A stretch of 64,000 bases of DNA from Ornithinibacter aureus (GTDB lineage: Bacteria; Actinomycetota; Actinomycetes; Actinomycetales; Dermatophilaceae). The notes under the pieces were generated by a model. The model was not told the DNA's origin. It did not search any database and saw only the letters and a list, made by a program, of their open reading frames with translations. The stretch covers positions 124,001 to 188,000 of the forward strand of contig NZ_VMSB01000001.1 in NCBI RefSeq assembly GCF_009858245.1, in the 5' to 3' direction. A program made the translations under genes and the position numbers. Each line of letters starts with the position of its first letter. Position 1 is the stretch's first letter. Shown piece by piece: positions 55,060-64,000 of the stretch.

Positions 55060-55065
55060 TACACT
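55060..55065 (+). promoter_or_regulatory. candidate -10 element of phoH, leaderless
   Basis: TACACT ends nine bases before the phoH ATG, which would place the transcription start at or next to the start codon. The -35 region is weak. No ribosome site precedes the ATG, which agrees with a leaderless message. Confidence 0.3.
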
Positions 55066-55074
55066 TGTCCCACG

Positions 55075-56076
55075 ATGACTGAGCCGCAAACCCACCCCCA
55101 CGTCCGCGAACACACCGTCGTCGTCCCCGCCGACGTGCCGATGGTCGCCCTGCTGGGTCCTCGCGACGAACTGCTGCGCACCATGGAGCGCCAGTTCCCG
55201 CGGGTCGACCTGCACGTGCGGGGCAACGAGTTCCACGTCTCCGGCCCGAGCGCCGAGGTCGCGCTCGTCGAGCGCCTCATCGACGAGCTGCTCGACGTGC
55301 TCGAGGGCGGCCAGGCCCTCAGCGGTGACGCCGTCGAGCGCTCGATCGCGATGCTGCGGGCCCAGACCGTCGAGCGCCCCGCCGATGTGCTGACGATGAA
55401 CATCGTCTCCAGCCGCGGGCGCACGATCCGGCCGAAGACGTTGGGCCAGAAGCGCTACGTCGACGCGATCGACTCCAACACCGTCGTCTTCGGCATCGGC
55501 CCGGCCGGTACCGGCAAGACCTACCTCGCGATGGCCAAGGCCGTGGCGGCGTTGCAGGCCAAGCAGGTCAACCGCATCATCCTCACCCGCCCGGCCGTCG
55601 AGGCGGGGGAGCGGCTCGGGTTCCTGCCCGGCACCCTCAACGACAAGATCGACCCCTACCTGCGACCGCTCTACGACGCGCTGCACGACATGGTCGACCC
55701 CGAGTCGATCCCGCGGCTGATGGCCTCGGGCACCATCGAGGTCGCGGCCCTGGGGTACCTGCGTGGGCGCACGCTCAACGACGCGTTCATCATCCTCGAC
55801 GAGGCGCAGAACACCACCGCCGAGCAGATGAAGATGTTCCTCACCCGCCTCGGGTTCGGCTCCCAGATGGTCGTCACCGGCGACGTCACCCAGGTCGACC
55901 TGCCGAGCTCGGCGACGAGCGGGCTGCGGGTCGTGCGCGACATCCTCACCGACATCGACGACGTCGCGTTCTGCGAGCTCACGGCATCCGACGTCGTTCG
56001 CCACCGGCTCGTCGCGGCGATCGTCGACGCCTACGGCCGCTACGACGAACGCCAAGCGCCGGCGGTGCGCCGGTGA
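55075..56076 (+). CDS. phoH: PhoH family ATPase
   Basis: 333 residues. N-terminal KH-like part (about 25-90), then Walker [11 protein letters not shown] (about 141-150), [17 protein letters not shown] and Walker [10 protein letters not shown] (about 240-248). PhoH proteins of this type accompany ybeY and act with it in rRNA and RNA processing. Stop overlaps the GTG of ybeY. Confidence 0.93.
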   Translation: MTEPQTHPHVREHTVVVPADVPMVALLGPRDELLRTMERQFPRVDLHVRGNEFHVSGPSAEVALVERLIDELLDVLEGGQALSGDAVERSIAMLRAQTVERPADVLTMNIVSSRGRTIRPKTLGQKRYVDAIDSNTVVFGIGPAGTGKTYLAMAKAVAALQAKQVNRIILTRPAVEAGERLGFLPGTLNDKIDPYLRPLYDALHDMVDPESIPRLMASGTIEVAALGYLRGRTLNDAFIILDEAQNTTAEQMKMFLTRLGFGSQMVVTGDVTQVDLPSSATSGLRVVRDILTDIDDVAFCELTASDVVRHRLVAAIVDAYGRYDERQAPAVRR

Positions 56077-56540
56077 GCATCGACGTCCTCAACGAGACCG
56101 AGTTCTCGATCGACGAGCTCGAACTCGTCGCGTGTGCCCGCTACGTGATGGAGCAGATGCGGGTGCACCCCAAGGCCGACCTGTGCCTGCGCCTCGTCGA
56201 CGAACCGGCCATGGAGACCCTCCACGTGCAGTGGATGGACCTGCCGGGCCCGACCGACGTCATGAGCTTCCCGATGGATGAGCTGCGTCCCGGGCGTGAG
56301 GGCGTCGAGCCGCAGGAGGGCATGCTCGGTGACATCGTCCTGTGCCCGAGCGTCGCAGCCCGTCAGGCCAGAGAAGCCGGCCACGCGACCGAGGAGGAGC
56401 TGCTGCTCCTGACAACCCACGGCATCCTGCACCTCCTGGGTTTCGACCACGCCGAACCCGACGAGGAGCGCGAGATGTTCGAGCTGCAGCGTCAGCTGCT
56501 CCTCACCTTCCTCGCCACGCGCGGGCGACCCACCGCCTGA
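56073..56540 (+). CDS. ybeY: endoribonuclease YbeY
   Basis: 155 residues, GTG start overlapping phoH. The metal motif HGILHLLGFDHAEPDE (about 113-128) matches Hx3Hx5H. RNase for 16S 3' maturation and ribosome quality control. Full length. Confidence 0.95.
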   Translation: MSIDVLNETEFSIDELELVACARYVMEQMRVHPKADLCLRLVDEPAMETLHVQWMDLPGPTDVMSFPMDELRPGREGVEPQEGMLGDIVLCPSVAARQAREAGHATEEELLLLTTHGILHLLGFDHAEPDEEREMFELQRQLLLTFLATRGRPTA

Positions 56541-56556
56541 CCACCCAGAAAAGACC

Positions 56557-57846
56557 ATGACCCGCCTCGTCGTCCTCGCGTCCGTCGCGACCCTGCTCGC
56601 CTTCGTCATCTCCACCGCCGAGGCGGCCTTCTCGCGGATGTCGCGCACCCGCGCCCAGGAACTGCTCGACGAGAACCGCCCGGGCGCAAAGGCCCTGGTC
56701 AAGGTCGTCGGCGACACGGCGGCCTACCTGTCGGTGCTGTCGTTCCTGCGGGTCATCGCCGAGTCGACCGTGGCGGTGATGGTGACGCTGGCCGTCGTCG
56801 AGCGGGTCGAGGGCACGGTCCAGCCCTTCCTCATCGCCATCGCGATCATGGCGCTGATCTCCTTCGCCGTCGTCGGGGTGTCACCGGGCACGCTCGGGGC
56901 GCAGCACAGCACCAAGGTGGCGCTTGCGGCGGCACCGACGACGGTGTGGCTGCGACGGGTGCTCGGGCCGTTCTCGCGGCTGCTCATCGCCCTCACCAAC
57001 GCCGTCACCCCGGGCAAGGGGTTTCGCGACGGCCCGTTCGAGAGCGAGAGCGAACTGCGCGACCTCGTCGACATGGCCCGCGACCACGCACTCATCGAGG
57101 CCGAGGAGCGCGAGATGCTGCACTCGGTCTTCGAGCTCGGCGACACCCTGGCCCGCGAGGTGATGGTGCCGCGCACCGACATGGTCTCCATCGACGACGA
57201 CCGCACCGCCCGCGCCGCGATGAGCCTGTTCCTGCGCTCGGGCTTCTCGCGCATCCCCGTGCTCGGCAAGGACGTCGACGACGTGGTGGGGCTGCTCTAC
57301 CTCAAGGACGTCATGCGTCGGCTGAATGCCGACCCGGATGCCGGGACGCTCCCCGTCACCGAGCTCATGCGCCCCATGGTGTTCGTGCCCGAGAGCAAAC
57401 CGGTCGATGACCTGCTGCGCGAGATGCAGCTCGACCACGCGCACTTCGCGGTGGTGGTCGACGAGTACGGCGGCACCGCCGGCCTGGTGACCATCGAGGA
57501 CATCCTCGAGGAGATCGTCGGCGAGATCACCGACGAGTACGACCGGGAGGCGCCCGAGGTCGAGAACCTCGACGACGGGCGGGTCCGGGTTGCCGCGACG
57601 ATGCACGTCGACGACCTCGCCGAGCTGTTCGAGGTGGCCCTCGAGGAGGAGGAGGTCGACACCGTCGGTGGCCTCATCGCGAAGGAACTCGGCCGGGTCC
57701 CCATCCTCGGGTCGACGTGTGAGGTGGCAGGCTTGCGCCTCACCGCGGAACGCATGTCGGGGCGACGCCACCGCATCGCCACCGTGATCGTCGAGCGGGT
57801 CGAGCCGGCGGCGGACGCCCCGGAGATGGAGGAGCGGGCCGGATGA
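56557..57846 (+). CDS. CNNM/CorC-type hemolysin family protein
   Basis: 429 residues. DUF21 membrane domain with about four spans (about 1-150), paired CBS domains (EVMVPRTDMVSIDDD... and MRPMVFVPESKPVDDLLREMQ, about 200-325) and a CorC/HlyC transporter-associated domain (about 340-420). Linked to Mg2+/Co2+ homeostasis. ATGA overlap with era. Confidence 0.93.
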   Translation: MTRLVVLASVATLLAFVISTAEAAFSRMSRTRAQELLDENRPGAKALVKVVGDTAAYLSVLSFLRVIAESTVAVMVTLAVVERVEGTVQPFLIAIAIMALISFAVVGVSPGTLGAQHSTKVALAAAPTTVWLRRVLGPFSRLLIALTNAVTPGKGFRDGPFESESELRDLVDMARDHALIEAEEREMLHSVFELGDTLAREVMVPRTDMVSIDDDRTARAAMSLFLRSGFSRIPVLGKDVDDVVGLLYLKDVMRRLNADPDAGTLPVTELMRPMVFVPESKPVDDLLREMQLDHAHFAVVVDEYGGTAGLVTIEDILEEIVGEITDEYDREAPEVENLDDGRVRVAATMHVDDLAELFEVALEEEEVDTVGGLIAKELGRVPILGSTCEVAGLRLTAERMSGRRHRIATVIVERVEPAADAPEMEERAG

Positions 57847-58781
57847 GCGAGGACACCACCACCGGTGAGCAGGGGTACGTCGCCGGGTTCGCGTGCCTGG
57901 TCGGGCGGCCCAACGCCGGCAAGTCGACCCTGACCAACGCGCTCGTCGGCACCAAGGTCGCCATCACGTCGAGCAAGCCACAGACCACCCGGCACACGAT
58001 CCGCGGCATCGTGTCGGGGGAGCGCAGCCAGCTGATCCTCGTGGACACCCCCGGGCTGCACAAACCGCGCACCCTGCTGGGGCAGCGCCTCAACGACCTC
58101 GTGCGCGAGACGCTGCTCGAGGTCGACGTCATCGGGTTCTGCCTGCCCGCGAACCAGCGGATCGGCCCGGGCGACCAGTTCATCGCCCGCGAGCTCGCCG
58201 AGCTGCGGCGGGGCAAGCGCACACCGGTCGTGGCGCTGGCGACGAAGTCGGACACGGTCGACAAGAAGCGGCTCGCCGAGCACCTCATCGCCATCGACCA
58301 GCTCGGCGACTGGTCGGACATCGTCCCCTGCTCGGCCACCCGCGGCGACCAGGTCTCGGTCGTCGGTGAGGTGCTGGCCAGCCACCTGCCGCCCTCGCCC
58401 GGGCCGCTGTACCCCGACGACCAGCTGACCGACGAGCCCGAGATCGTGATGATCGCCGAGCTCGTGCGCGAGGCCGCGCTCGAGGGAGTGCGCGACGAGC
58501 TGCCGCACAGCCTGGCCGTCGTCGTCGAGGAGATCGTGCCGCGCGAGGGCCGCCCCGACGACAAGCCGCTGCTCGACGTGCGGGTCAACGTCTTCGTCGA
58601 GCGCGACTCGCAGAAGGCGATCGTCATCGGTCGGGGCGGGTCGCGGCTGCGCGAGGTCGGCACGAACGCGCGCACCGGCATCGAGGCACTCCTCGGGGAG
58701 CGCGTGCACCTCGACCTGCACGTCAAGGTCGCCAAGGACTGGCAGCGCGACCCCAAGCAGCTCGGCCGCCTCGGCTTCTGA
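57843..58781 (+). CDS. era: GTPase Era
   Basis: 312 residues. G1 GRPNAGKST (about 21-29), G3 DTPGLHKP (about 68-75), G4-region ATKSD and a C-terminal KH domain with IVIGRGGSRLREVG (about 261-274). Checks 16S rRNA 3' end maturation, together with YbeY encoded two genes upstream. The last 20 bases of the gene recur 74 bp downstream. Confidence 0.96.
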   Translation: MSEDTTTGEQGYVAGFACLVGRPNAGKSTLTNALVGTKVAITSSKPQTTRHTIRGIVSGERSQLILVDTPGLHKPRTLLGQRLNDLVRETLLEVDVIGFCLPANQRIGPGDQFIARELAELRRGKRTPVVALATKSDTVDKKRLAEHLIAIDQLGDWSDIVPCSATRGDQVSVVGEVLASHLPPSPGPLYPDDQLTDEPEIVMIAELVREAALEGVRDELPHSLAVVVEEIVPREGRPDDKPLLDVRVNVFVERDSQKAIVIGRGGSRLREVGTNARTGIEALLGERVHLDLHVKVAKDWQRDPKQLGRLGF

Positions 58782-58835
58782 CGGCTCGCACCGTCCCGAG
58801 ATCGACCAATAGGTCACTGCGGGTACGCAGGCAGG

Positions 58836-58855
58836 TCGGCCGCCTCGGCTTCTGA
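58836..58855 (+). repeat. 20-bp copy of the era 3' end
   Basis: TCGGCCGCCTCGGCTTCTGA is an exact repeat of 58762-58781, the last codons and stop of era. The preceding dozen bases are also similar. It lies in the 208-bp gap between era and the patatin-like gene, which otherwise holds no gene. Confidence 0.85.
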
Positions 58856-58989
58856 GGGGTGGTATCACCGCGGCCCGCGGCCACTCCTCACGGGTGGATG
58901 ATCGGACGATGGCCGGTGCCCACACTGACCGAGGACGCTGGTGTCTGAGCACCCCAGCGGTTTCGGTACCCCAGTGGCAGGAGTGAGCC

Positions 58990-61900
58990 ATGGTCGTCCA
59001 GCCCGGTCCGCACGGTCTCGGTGAGCACGACCAGTCCGGCGTGCCCCCGGAGGAGATCCGCTTCGGCGTCGTCATGAACGGCGGGGTCTCCCTCGCCGTC
59101 TGGATGGGTGGGGTCGCCCTCGAGCTCGACCGCCTCGTCAAGGCCGCCGGGGGATCAGGGCCCTACGCAGACCTGCTGCGCCTCACCGGCTGCACGGCCC
59201 GGGTCGACGTCGTGTCCGGCACGTCGGCCGGGGGCGTCAACGGTGCAGCGCTCGCCCTGGCCCAGGTCAACCGCTTCGCCGACCTCGCCTCACTGCGTGA
59301 CGTGTGGGTGGAGCAGGGCCGCATCGAGGCGTTGCTGCGCCAGCCGTTCCGCGGCGCCCCGAGCTCGCTGCTCAAGGGTGACGACCACTTCCTCCCGCAG
59401 CTGAACGCGGCGATGTCGCGGCTGGCCGAGCCCCTCGACGCGGTCCCGGCGTCGGTCGCCCCGATGGACCTGACGATGGCGACGACCGTGCTGGGCGGCA
59501 ACCAGGAGGTCACGGTCGACGCCCTCGGGCAGCGGCTGCCCCAGACGGTCCACGCAGCGCGGTTCCGGTGGAAGCGCCCCGCCGACGCCACCGAGGACAC
59601 CGACCCGTTCGGTACCCGCAACATCGGCGGCACCGCGGCCCAGCTGGCGCTCGCCGCCCGGGCGTCGTCGAGCTTCCCGGTGGCGTTCGAACCCACGTTC
59701 GTGCCGGTGCCCGCGCCCGACGTGCCCGTGACCGACAGCACCGGACTGCGACCCTCCATGGCGGGCGTCGTCGAGGAGTGGGGTGACACCCTCCCGCCGC
59801 GCGACCGCTCCCGATTCGCCGTCGACGGCGGCGTGCTCGCGAACACCCCGACCAGGGCGGCGGTCGAGGCGATCGAGCGGATGCCGGCCGACGGCCCGGT
59901 CCGCCGGGTCATGCTGCTCGTCTACCCGCACGCACCCGCCCCCGGCCCTGACCCGGCAGACGTCATGGGGGAGCCCCCGACCCTTGCGGGCACGATGGCC
60001 GGGGTCCTCGGCGCGCTGTCCGCGCAGGGCAGCCGCACCTTCGTCGACGAGCTCGAGGACCACAACGTGCGCGCCGCGAGCCGCCGGGGCACGCGCGCGG
60101 ACATCCTCGGGGGCTTCCGTGAGCCGCTGCCCGACGGCAGCACCCAGACCCTCGAGGGGCTCGGCGAGCAGCTCTTCCCCCACTACCGCCGCCTGCGCAT
60201 CTGGCACGCCGCCCGAGACCTCGCCCGACGGCAGGTCGGCCGCCGCCCCCCGGCATCCTGGCCGGAGGGCGACGACGTCTGGGACTACGAACGCATCCGC
60301 CGTGCTGCGGAGCGGGCGCAGCAGAAGGTGGAGGACGCGCGCCGCACCACGGGTGCGACGGGCGCGGTGCCCGTGACCGGCATCCCCTATCTCCCCGATC
60401 ACTACCCCACCGCTGCGAGGCCGGATGCCGGCCCCTCCTGGCGCTGGGGGGTGAGCGGGGCGTCGTCGATCGCGGAATCGGTCAACGAACTGCTGCGTGA
60501 GCTCGTGTGGATGCTGCCGGCGGGGGAGGACTGGGCGATCGCCCGAGCCGCCCGGCAGCGGGTGACCGAACGCATCCGAGACATCCAGGCCTGCCGACAC
60601 CTCACCGATGACCCCTGGGACCTCGACGAGGTGCTGGCCGCGCTGCGCCCGGACCACCACTACTGGATGCTGCGACTCGCCTCATACGCGCGCCTCATGG
60701 GGGATGGGGGAGACGCGCCGGTGCGCGAGGCGATCACCCGCGTGGCGCACTCGGAGAACCAGCGGCGCTTCCTCGTCAGCGGCGACAAGGCCGCGGCCGA
60801 CGAGTGGCAGGCCAGGGTCGCCCAGCACCTCGAGGAGGTGCTGCTGCGGGACCCGAAGAGCCCAGCGGGAGGGGCCGGGCGCGAGGTCCGACGGCTCGTC
60901 GAGGAGGTCGTGGAGGAGCTGGTGTCCGTCGTGCCGGTGCTGCGCAAGGCCGCCGCGCCGCGGATGAGGACCTCGGCCCACCGCGCGGGTGAGGTGCTCG
61001 GCGACCCCGAGTCACTTCAGCGGTGGCACGCGGCACTCGCGCCCGGCACGGCCGCCGTGACGGTGCCCCAGCTGCTGACGACCCTGCAGCAGCTCGAGGT
61101 GGCCAGCACGACGATCGGCGACGAGACGATGACCGGCTCGACGATCCCGATCGAGCTCGTGCAGCTGTCGGCGCAGACCCGCAACGCGTTCGCGCGGTAC
61201 TCCCTGACCGGGGACGACAAGCTCGGTGGCTGGTCGGTGAAGCGGTTCGGCGGGTTCCTCAAGCGGTCGTGGCGGGTCAACGACTGGACGTGGGGCCGAC
61301 TGGATGCCGCGACCGTGCTGTGCCGGGCGGTGCTCGACCCGGCCCGGGTTCGGCGTGCGGCGTTCCTGTCGGGCTACCTCGCGACCGACTCCGATCCGCG
61401 GCGCCTGGCGCGGGCCACGGTCGACCATGTCGTCGACTCGGTGTTCGCCGGCTCGGGGCTGACCTCCGATCCCCGGGTCGTCGCCCTGCGGGAAGCGGCC
61501 GTCGCCGAGGTGCTCGGTGCCTTCCTCATCGACGACACCCCGACCAGCCAGCTTCCGCCGTCGATGCCGGCCCTGGCCGACCTCTTCGCGTGGGGCGTGC
61601 AGCTCGACGTCGTGCCCGACGAGGTGGTGGCGCTCGCCGCTGCGGTGCGCGAGGACCGGGCCGACGGGGCCAACCCGCGATCGCGCGGTGAGCTCTTCCT
61701 CGCCGCCGAGGAGCCGTTGCTCACCCGGCTGGAGAAGCGCCGTCGTGAAGGGCTGTCGATGTCGGGGAAGGACCGGGCGGCGCTGCTCAGCGCCTTCGAC
61801 CGCGCCGGGGTGGGGCGTGAACCGCTCTCCGAGGAGACGTCGAGCGACCTGATGATCCGCAGTGCCTCGACGGCCGGAGCGGTGTCGGCGACGGTGCTGG

Positions 61901-63285
61901 ACTCGCCCTCGTCGGGCCTCGGGGCGCTGCGGCCCGTGACCCGTCTCGTGCGGGGCGCGATGCTCGTCCTGCACTGGATGATCGTTGCGCTCACCTCGCG
62001 CGGGGTGGTGCCGCGGATGCTGGCGCTGCTCGGGTTGTCGGTGGGCAGCATCCTGCTGACTGCCTCGTTGCTCGGGGCCCTGCCGGGGGCCTGGTCGGGG
62101 GTCGCGACCCTGTTCGGAGCCTCGTGCGTGCTCGCGGCCTTCTCGTTCGGTGCGTTGCGCACGGGGACGTTGCTGCACGGGTTGGTGCTGCTCAGCCCGC
62201 TCGTGCCCCTGTTGACCTTTGCCCTGTCGCAGGCACGGCAGGCCGGGGCCGCTGGGGCGGTCGAGGGCGCGGCGCTGGGTGGTGTCACGTTGGCCGCGAT
62301 GATCCTCGTCGCGATCGGGCTGCTCGTGCTCGGGAGCCTGCCGGCGTCCTACGGCAGCGTCTGGCTGGCCCTGGGCTCGCTGGCGGATCGGCGTGGGGTC
62401 CCGCACGAGAACACGGCCGGGCGTGGGCTGGTCGCCCGCTTCTTCGTCGGGGCTGTGCGACGCGCGCGGGGTCTGGGTCGCTCGCTGCCGGGGCTGATCG
62501 GGCCGGCGGTGGTCATCGCCCTGCCCGTGGCGCTCGCGTGGTGGCTCGTCGACACCGGGGCCGCCGCCATCGCCGACGCGTTGCTGGACAGGCGGTGGTG
62601 GCTGGTGGGGCTCGCGGTGGTGTGTGTGGTCGCCGGGGGGATCGCGGCGTTCGTCCTCGGTGACCTCCTGCGGCCGGCCACTCGGGTGCGGCACCCCGGG
62701 GCGCAGTCGCTCACCTGGGAGTACGGGCCGCTCACCAACCCGGCAGGCATCAACGCGTCGTGGGCGGTGCTCTACGGGGCGGGGTACTTCACGATCGCGA
62801 TCGTGGTGCTGTCGACGGCGGTGGAGCGCGGCGACACGCGCGAGTGGCTGGTGGCGCTGGTCGTCACGGCGATCGTGCTAGGCGTGGGGCTGGGGCTGCT
62901 CTACCCGGTGCTCGCCCCGCTGGCGGCGTTGCGGTCGATGGAGCGCCGCGAGGTGGTGCGTGACGGGCAACGGGGTGGCACGCGGTTCGTCGTCGCCGAC
63001 CCGGTCGGCTCAGACGTCGACACGGCTCGGCGGTCGTATGCCGTCGACCTCGCCGAACGTGGGGTCGCCTATCGCTGGCTGGTGTCGTCGAAGCCCGGTG
63101 CTGACGGGCGGGCCCCGTCGCTCGCCCCGCGTGGGGTGGAGATGCTGCGGCGGCTCGATGAGGCGCGCGCGGTGCCGCCTCCTGGCGGGGTGCGGTGGCG
63201 CCTGCAGCGTCGGTTCTGGCGGGTGTCTCGACGCCGCCGCGAGGGTCGTGGCGAGGGTCTGGAGATGCGTTCGAAAATAGTTTGA
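58990..63285 (+). CDS. large patatin-like protein with C-terminal membrane domain (DUF3376/TIGR03607-like)
   Basis: 1,431 residues. The N-terminal patatin domain has the oxyanion loop MNGGVSLAVWMGG (about 29-41), the nucleophile motif GTSAG (Ser about 79) and the Asp of the dyad in FAVDGGVLANTP (about 279). A long helical middle follows. A membrane region from about residue 990 to 1330 has eight or nine hydrophobic segments (for example LALLGLSVGSILLTASLL; TLAAMILVAIGLLVLGSL; VVIALPVALAWWLVD). The C-terminus is basic. Patatins are lipid acyl hydrolases; here it is probably membrane-bound. ATG start; no ribosome site is obvious. Confidence 0.85.
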   Translation: MVVQPGPHGLGEHDQSGVPPEEIRFGVVMNGGVSLAVWMGGVALELDRLVKAAGGSGPYADLLRLTGCTARVDVVSGTSAGGVNGAALALAQVNRFADLASLRDVWVEQGRIEALLRQPFRGAPSSLLKGDDHFLPQLNAAMSRLAEPLDAVPASVAPMDLTMATTVLGGNQEVTVDALGQRLPQTVHAARFRWKRPADATEDTDPFGTRNIGGTAAQLALAARASSSFPVAFEPTFVPVPAPDVPVTDSTGLRPSMAGVVEEWGDTLPPRDRSRFAVDGGVLANTPTRAAVEAIERMPADGPVRRVMLLVYPHAPAPGPDPADVMGEPPTLAGTMAGVLGALSAQGSRTFVDELEDHNVRAASRRGTRADILGGFREPLPDGSTQTLEGLGEQLFPHYRRLRIWHAARDLARRQVGRRPPASWPEGDDVWDYERIRRAAERAQQKVEDARRTTGATGAVPVTGIPYLPDHYPTAARPDAGPSWRWGVSGASSIAESVNELLRELVWMLPAGEDWAIARAARQRVTERIRDIQACRHLTDDPWDLDEVLAALRPDHHYWMLRLASYARLMGDGGDAPVREAITRVAHSENQRRFLVSGDKAAADEWQARVAQHLEEVLLRDPKSPAGGAGREVRRLVEEVVEELVSVVPVLRKAAAPRMRTSAHRAGEVLGDPESLQRWHAALAPGTAAVTVPQLLTTLQQLEVASTTIGDETMTGSTIPIELVQLSAQTRNAFARYSLTGDDKLGGWSVKRFGGFLKRSWRVNDWTWGRLDAATVLCRAVLDPARVRRAAFLSGYLATDSDPRRLARATVDHVVDSVFAGSGLTSDPRVVALREAAVAEVLGAFLIDDTPTSQLPPSMPALADLFAWGVQLDVVPDEVVALAAAVREDRADGANPRSRGELFLAAEEPLLTRLEKRRREGLSMSGKDRAALLSAFDRAGVGREPLSEETSSDLMIRSASTAGAVSATVLDSPSSGLGALRPVTRLVRGAMLVLHWMIVALTSRGVVPRMLALLGLSVGSILLTASLLGALPGAWSGVATLFGASCVLAAFSFGALRTGTLLHGLVLLSPLVPLLTFALSQARQAGAAGAVEGAALGGVTLAAMILVAIGLLVLGSLPASYGSVWLALGSLADRRGVPHENTAGRGLVARFFVGAVRRARGLGRSLPGLIGPAVVIALPVALAWWLVDTGAAAIADALLDRRWWLVGLAVVCVVAGGIAAFVLGDLLRPATRVRHPGAQSLTWEYGPLTNPAGINASWAVLYGAGYFTIAIVVLSTAVERGDTREWLVALVVTAIVLGVGLGLLYPVLAPLAALRSMERREVVRDGQRGGTRFVVADPVGSDVDTARRSYAVDLAERGVAYRWLVSSKPGADGRAPSLAPRGVEMLRRLDEARAVPPPGGVRWRLQRRFWRVSRRRREGRGEGLEMRSKIV

Positions 63286-63331
63286 AAGTCGCTGTGCCAC
63301 AACGTGATTCGGATGCCGTTCGGCTAGGTGG

Positions 63332-63347
63332 TCGAACACCTGATCGA
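63332..63347 (+). promoter_or_regulatory. LexA-like box before the DUF222 gene
   Basis: TCGAACACCTGATCGA differs from the SOS consensus TCGAAC-N4-GTTCGA at one position. It lies 14 bp before the ATG; a possible -10 (TAGACT, 63349-63354) lies between, suggesting a leaderless transcript. 13E12-type genes are known LexA targets in Mycobacterium tuberculosis. Confidence 0.5.
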
Positions 63348-63360
63348 GTAGACTTCAGGC

Positions 63361-64000
63361 ATGTCCACCACCCAGCTCCGAGAGCGCATCGCCGCACTGC
63401 GCGCCGATGCCCGCGAGGTGGGCGAGTTGCTCGCGCAGCAGGCGTCGTCGATGACTTGCGAGGAGTTGTTCGAGGTCGCCGGTGAGCTCCAGGGGGTGCT
63501 GAACAGCGGCGAAGGGGCCCAGCTGGTCGCTGCCGCGCATGCGGCGTCGTACGAGACCCGGCTCACCGAGCGGGGGCCGGTGCAGATCCACCACGAGGTG
63601 GGGTTCATCGACGCGATGGCCGGCACGGAGGTGTCACTGGCCACGGGGGTCGGGCAGTGGGCGGCCTCGCGCCGGGTGGCGCTCAGCGCTGCGGTGGCCT
63701 CACGCTTCCCGGCGTTGCTGCGCAAGGTCATCGACGGTGACCTGCCCGCCGCCACCGTGCAGCGCGTGGTCACGGTGTGCGAAGGGTTGGACGACGAAGC
63801 CTGCGCCAAGGTGCAGGCTGCGCTGGTGGGTCGGATCGCTGACCTGGACCCGGGCCGGGTCGCGGCGTTCACGCGCCGGGTCGCGACCCGGGTCGCGAGC
63901 GAGCAGGTGCGGGCTGCGACCCGCCGCACCGCCCGCGACCGGTTCGTGGAGGTCCGCCCCGGCCCGGACGGTGCGACGTGGTGGACAGCGCTGCTGCCGG
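63361..64000 (+). CDS. DUF222/13E12-repeat family protein, 3' end outside window
   Basis: 213 residues are visible without a stop. Typical DUF222: a helical N-terminus (LRERIAALRADAREVGELLAQQ), ALSAAVASRFPALLRKVIDGDLPAATVQRVVTVCEGLDDE (about 110-150) and DPGRVAAFTRRVATRVA. Full members usually end in an HNH nuclease domain, which would lie beyond the window. Such genes are often multicopy in actinobacteria. Confidence 0.88.
   Translation, partial: MSTTQLRERIAALRADAREVGELLAQQASSMTCEELFEVAGELQGVLNSGEGAQLVAAAHAASYETRLTERGPVQIHHEVGFIDAMAGTEVSLATGVGQWAASRRVALSAAVASRFPALLRKVIDGDLPAATVQRVVTVCEGLDDEACAKVQAALVGRIADLDPGRVAAFTRRVATRVASEQVRAATRRTARDRFVEVRPGPDGATWWTALLP

Overview
The window is chromosomal DNA of a very GC-rich actinobacterium. 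It is most likely a member of the Micrococcales near Intrasporangiaceae/Dermatophilaceae. The evidence is third-position GC in nearly every gene, frequent GTG starts, a Gram-positive type LexA box before recA, a CIRCE element before hrcA, a DtxR/IdeR box before an iron ABC operon, and the actinobacterial orders recA-recX-miaB-miaA-dapF-hflX and hemW-DUF3097-hrcA-dnaJ-rsmE-phoH-ybeY-CNNM-era. The genus is an inference from gene content; nothing was searched. I saw no tRNA, rRNA, CRISPR array or prophage.

Layout. 1-2536: a pair of ABC-2 permeases (the first cut by the edge) and an ornithine cyclodeaminase-like enzyme. 2553-4303: a complete IS1182-type insertion sequence sitting exactly on the stop codon of a SulP transporter. 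6086-8055: LexA-controlled recA and recX. 8072-8941: a decayed yccF and a GNAT acetyltransferase. 9045-12446: a three-gene ATP-grasp / alpha-E / transglutaminase-like operon, predicted from its families to make or ligate a peptide-like product. 12571-20650: RNA modification, translation and cell-wall precursor genes (miaB, def, miaA, dapF, hflX) with a LLM-type oxidoreductase and an RsmC-like methyltransferase. 20699-29731: an antiporter, a mycothiol-linked DinB protein, a large glucosidase-like enzyme, fhs and a DinG-like helicase. 31004-39737: holA, rpsT and lepA, with an iron-regulated ferric ABC transporter and an orphan PemK-like gene between rpsT and lepA.

39741-44425 is the accessory part. 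A 2,542-bp element with TGTCA...TGACA ends, inverted sub-terminal repeats and a 5-bp target duplication (TGGGC) has split a DinB-family gene. Removing the element and one TGGGC restores an uninterrupted 191-codon frame. The element has no recognisable transposase and carries three small cargo genes of unknown function. Next to it lie a NUDIX hydrolase, a hotdog-fold protein and an amidohydrolase remnant. A 54-bp palindrome at 44372-44425 also occurs at 12484-12537.

44440-58781 returns to core genes: a tyrosine phosphatase, a lycopene cyclase, hemW, two DUF4870 membrane proteins, the CIRCE-hrcA-dnaJ-rsmE heat-shock block, a sigma factor with a membrane-anchored partner, and the HIT, phoH, ybeY, CNNM, era run. 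58990-63285 encodes a 1,431-residue patatin-like protein with a multi-span membrane domain. The window ends inside a DUF222/13E12-type gene preceded by a LexA-like site.

The most notable observations are the cargo-bearing non-autonomous transposon with its reconstructable target gene, the repeated hairpin element, the amidoligase operon with a poly-glutamine tail, and several genes broken by small out-of-frame internal losses.
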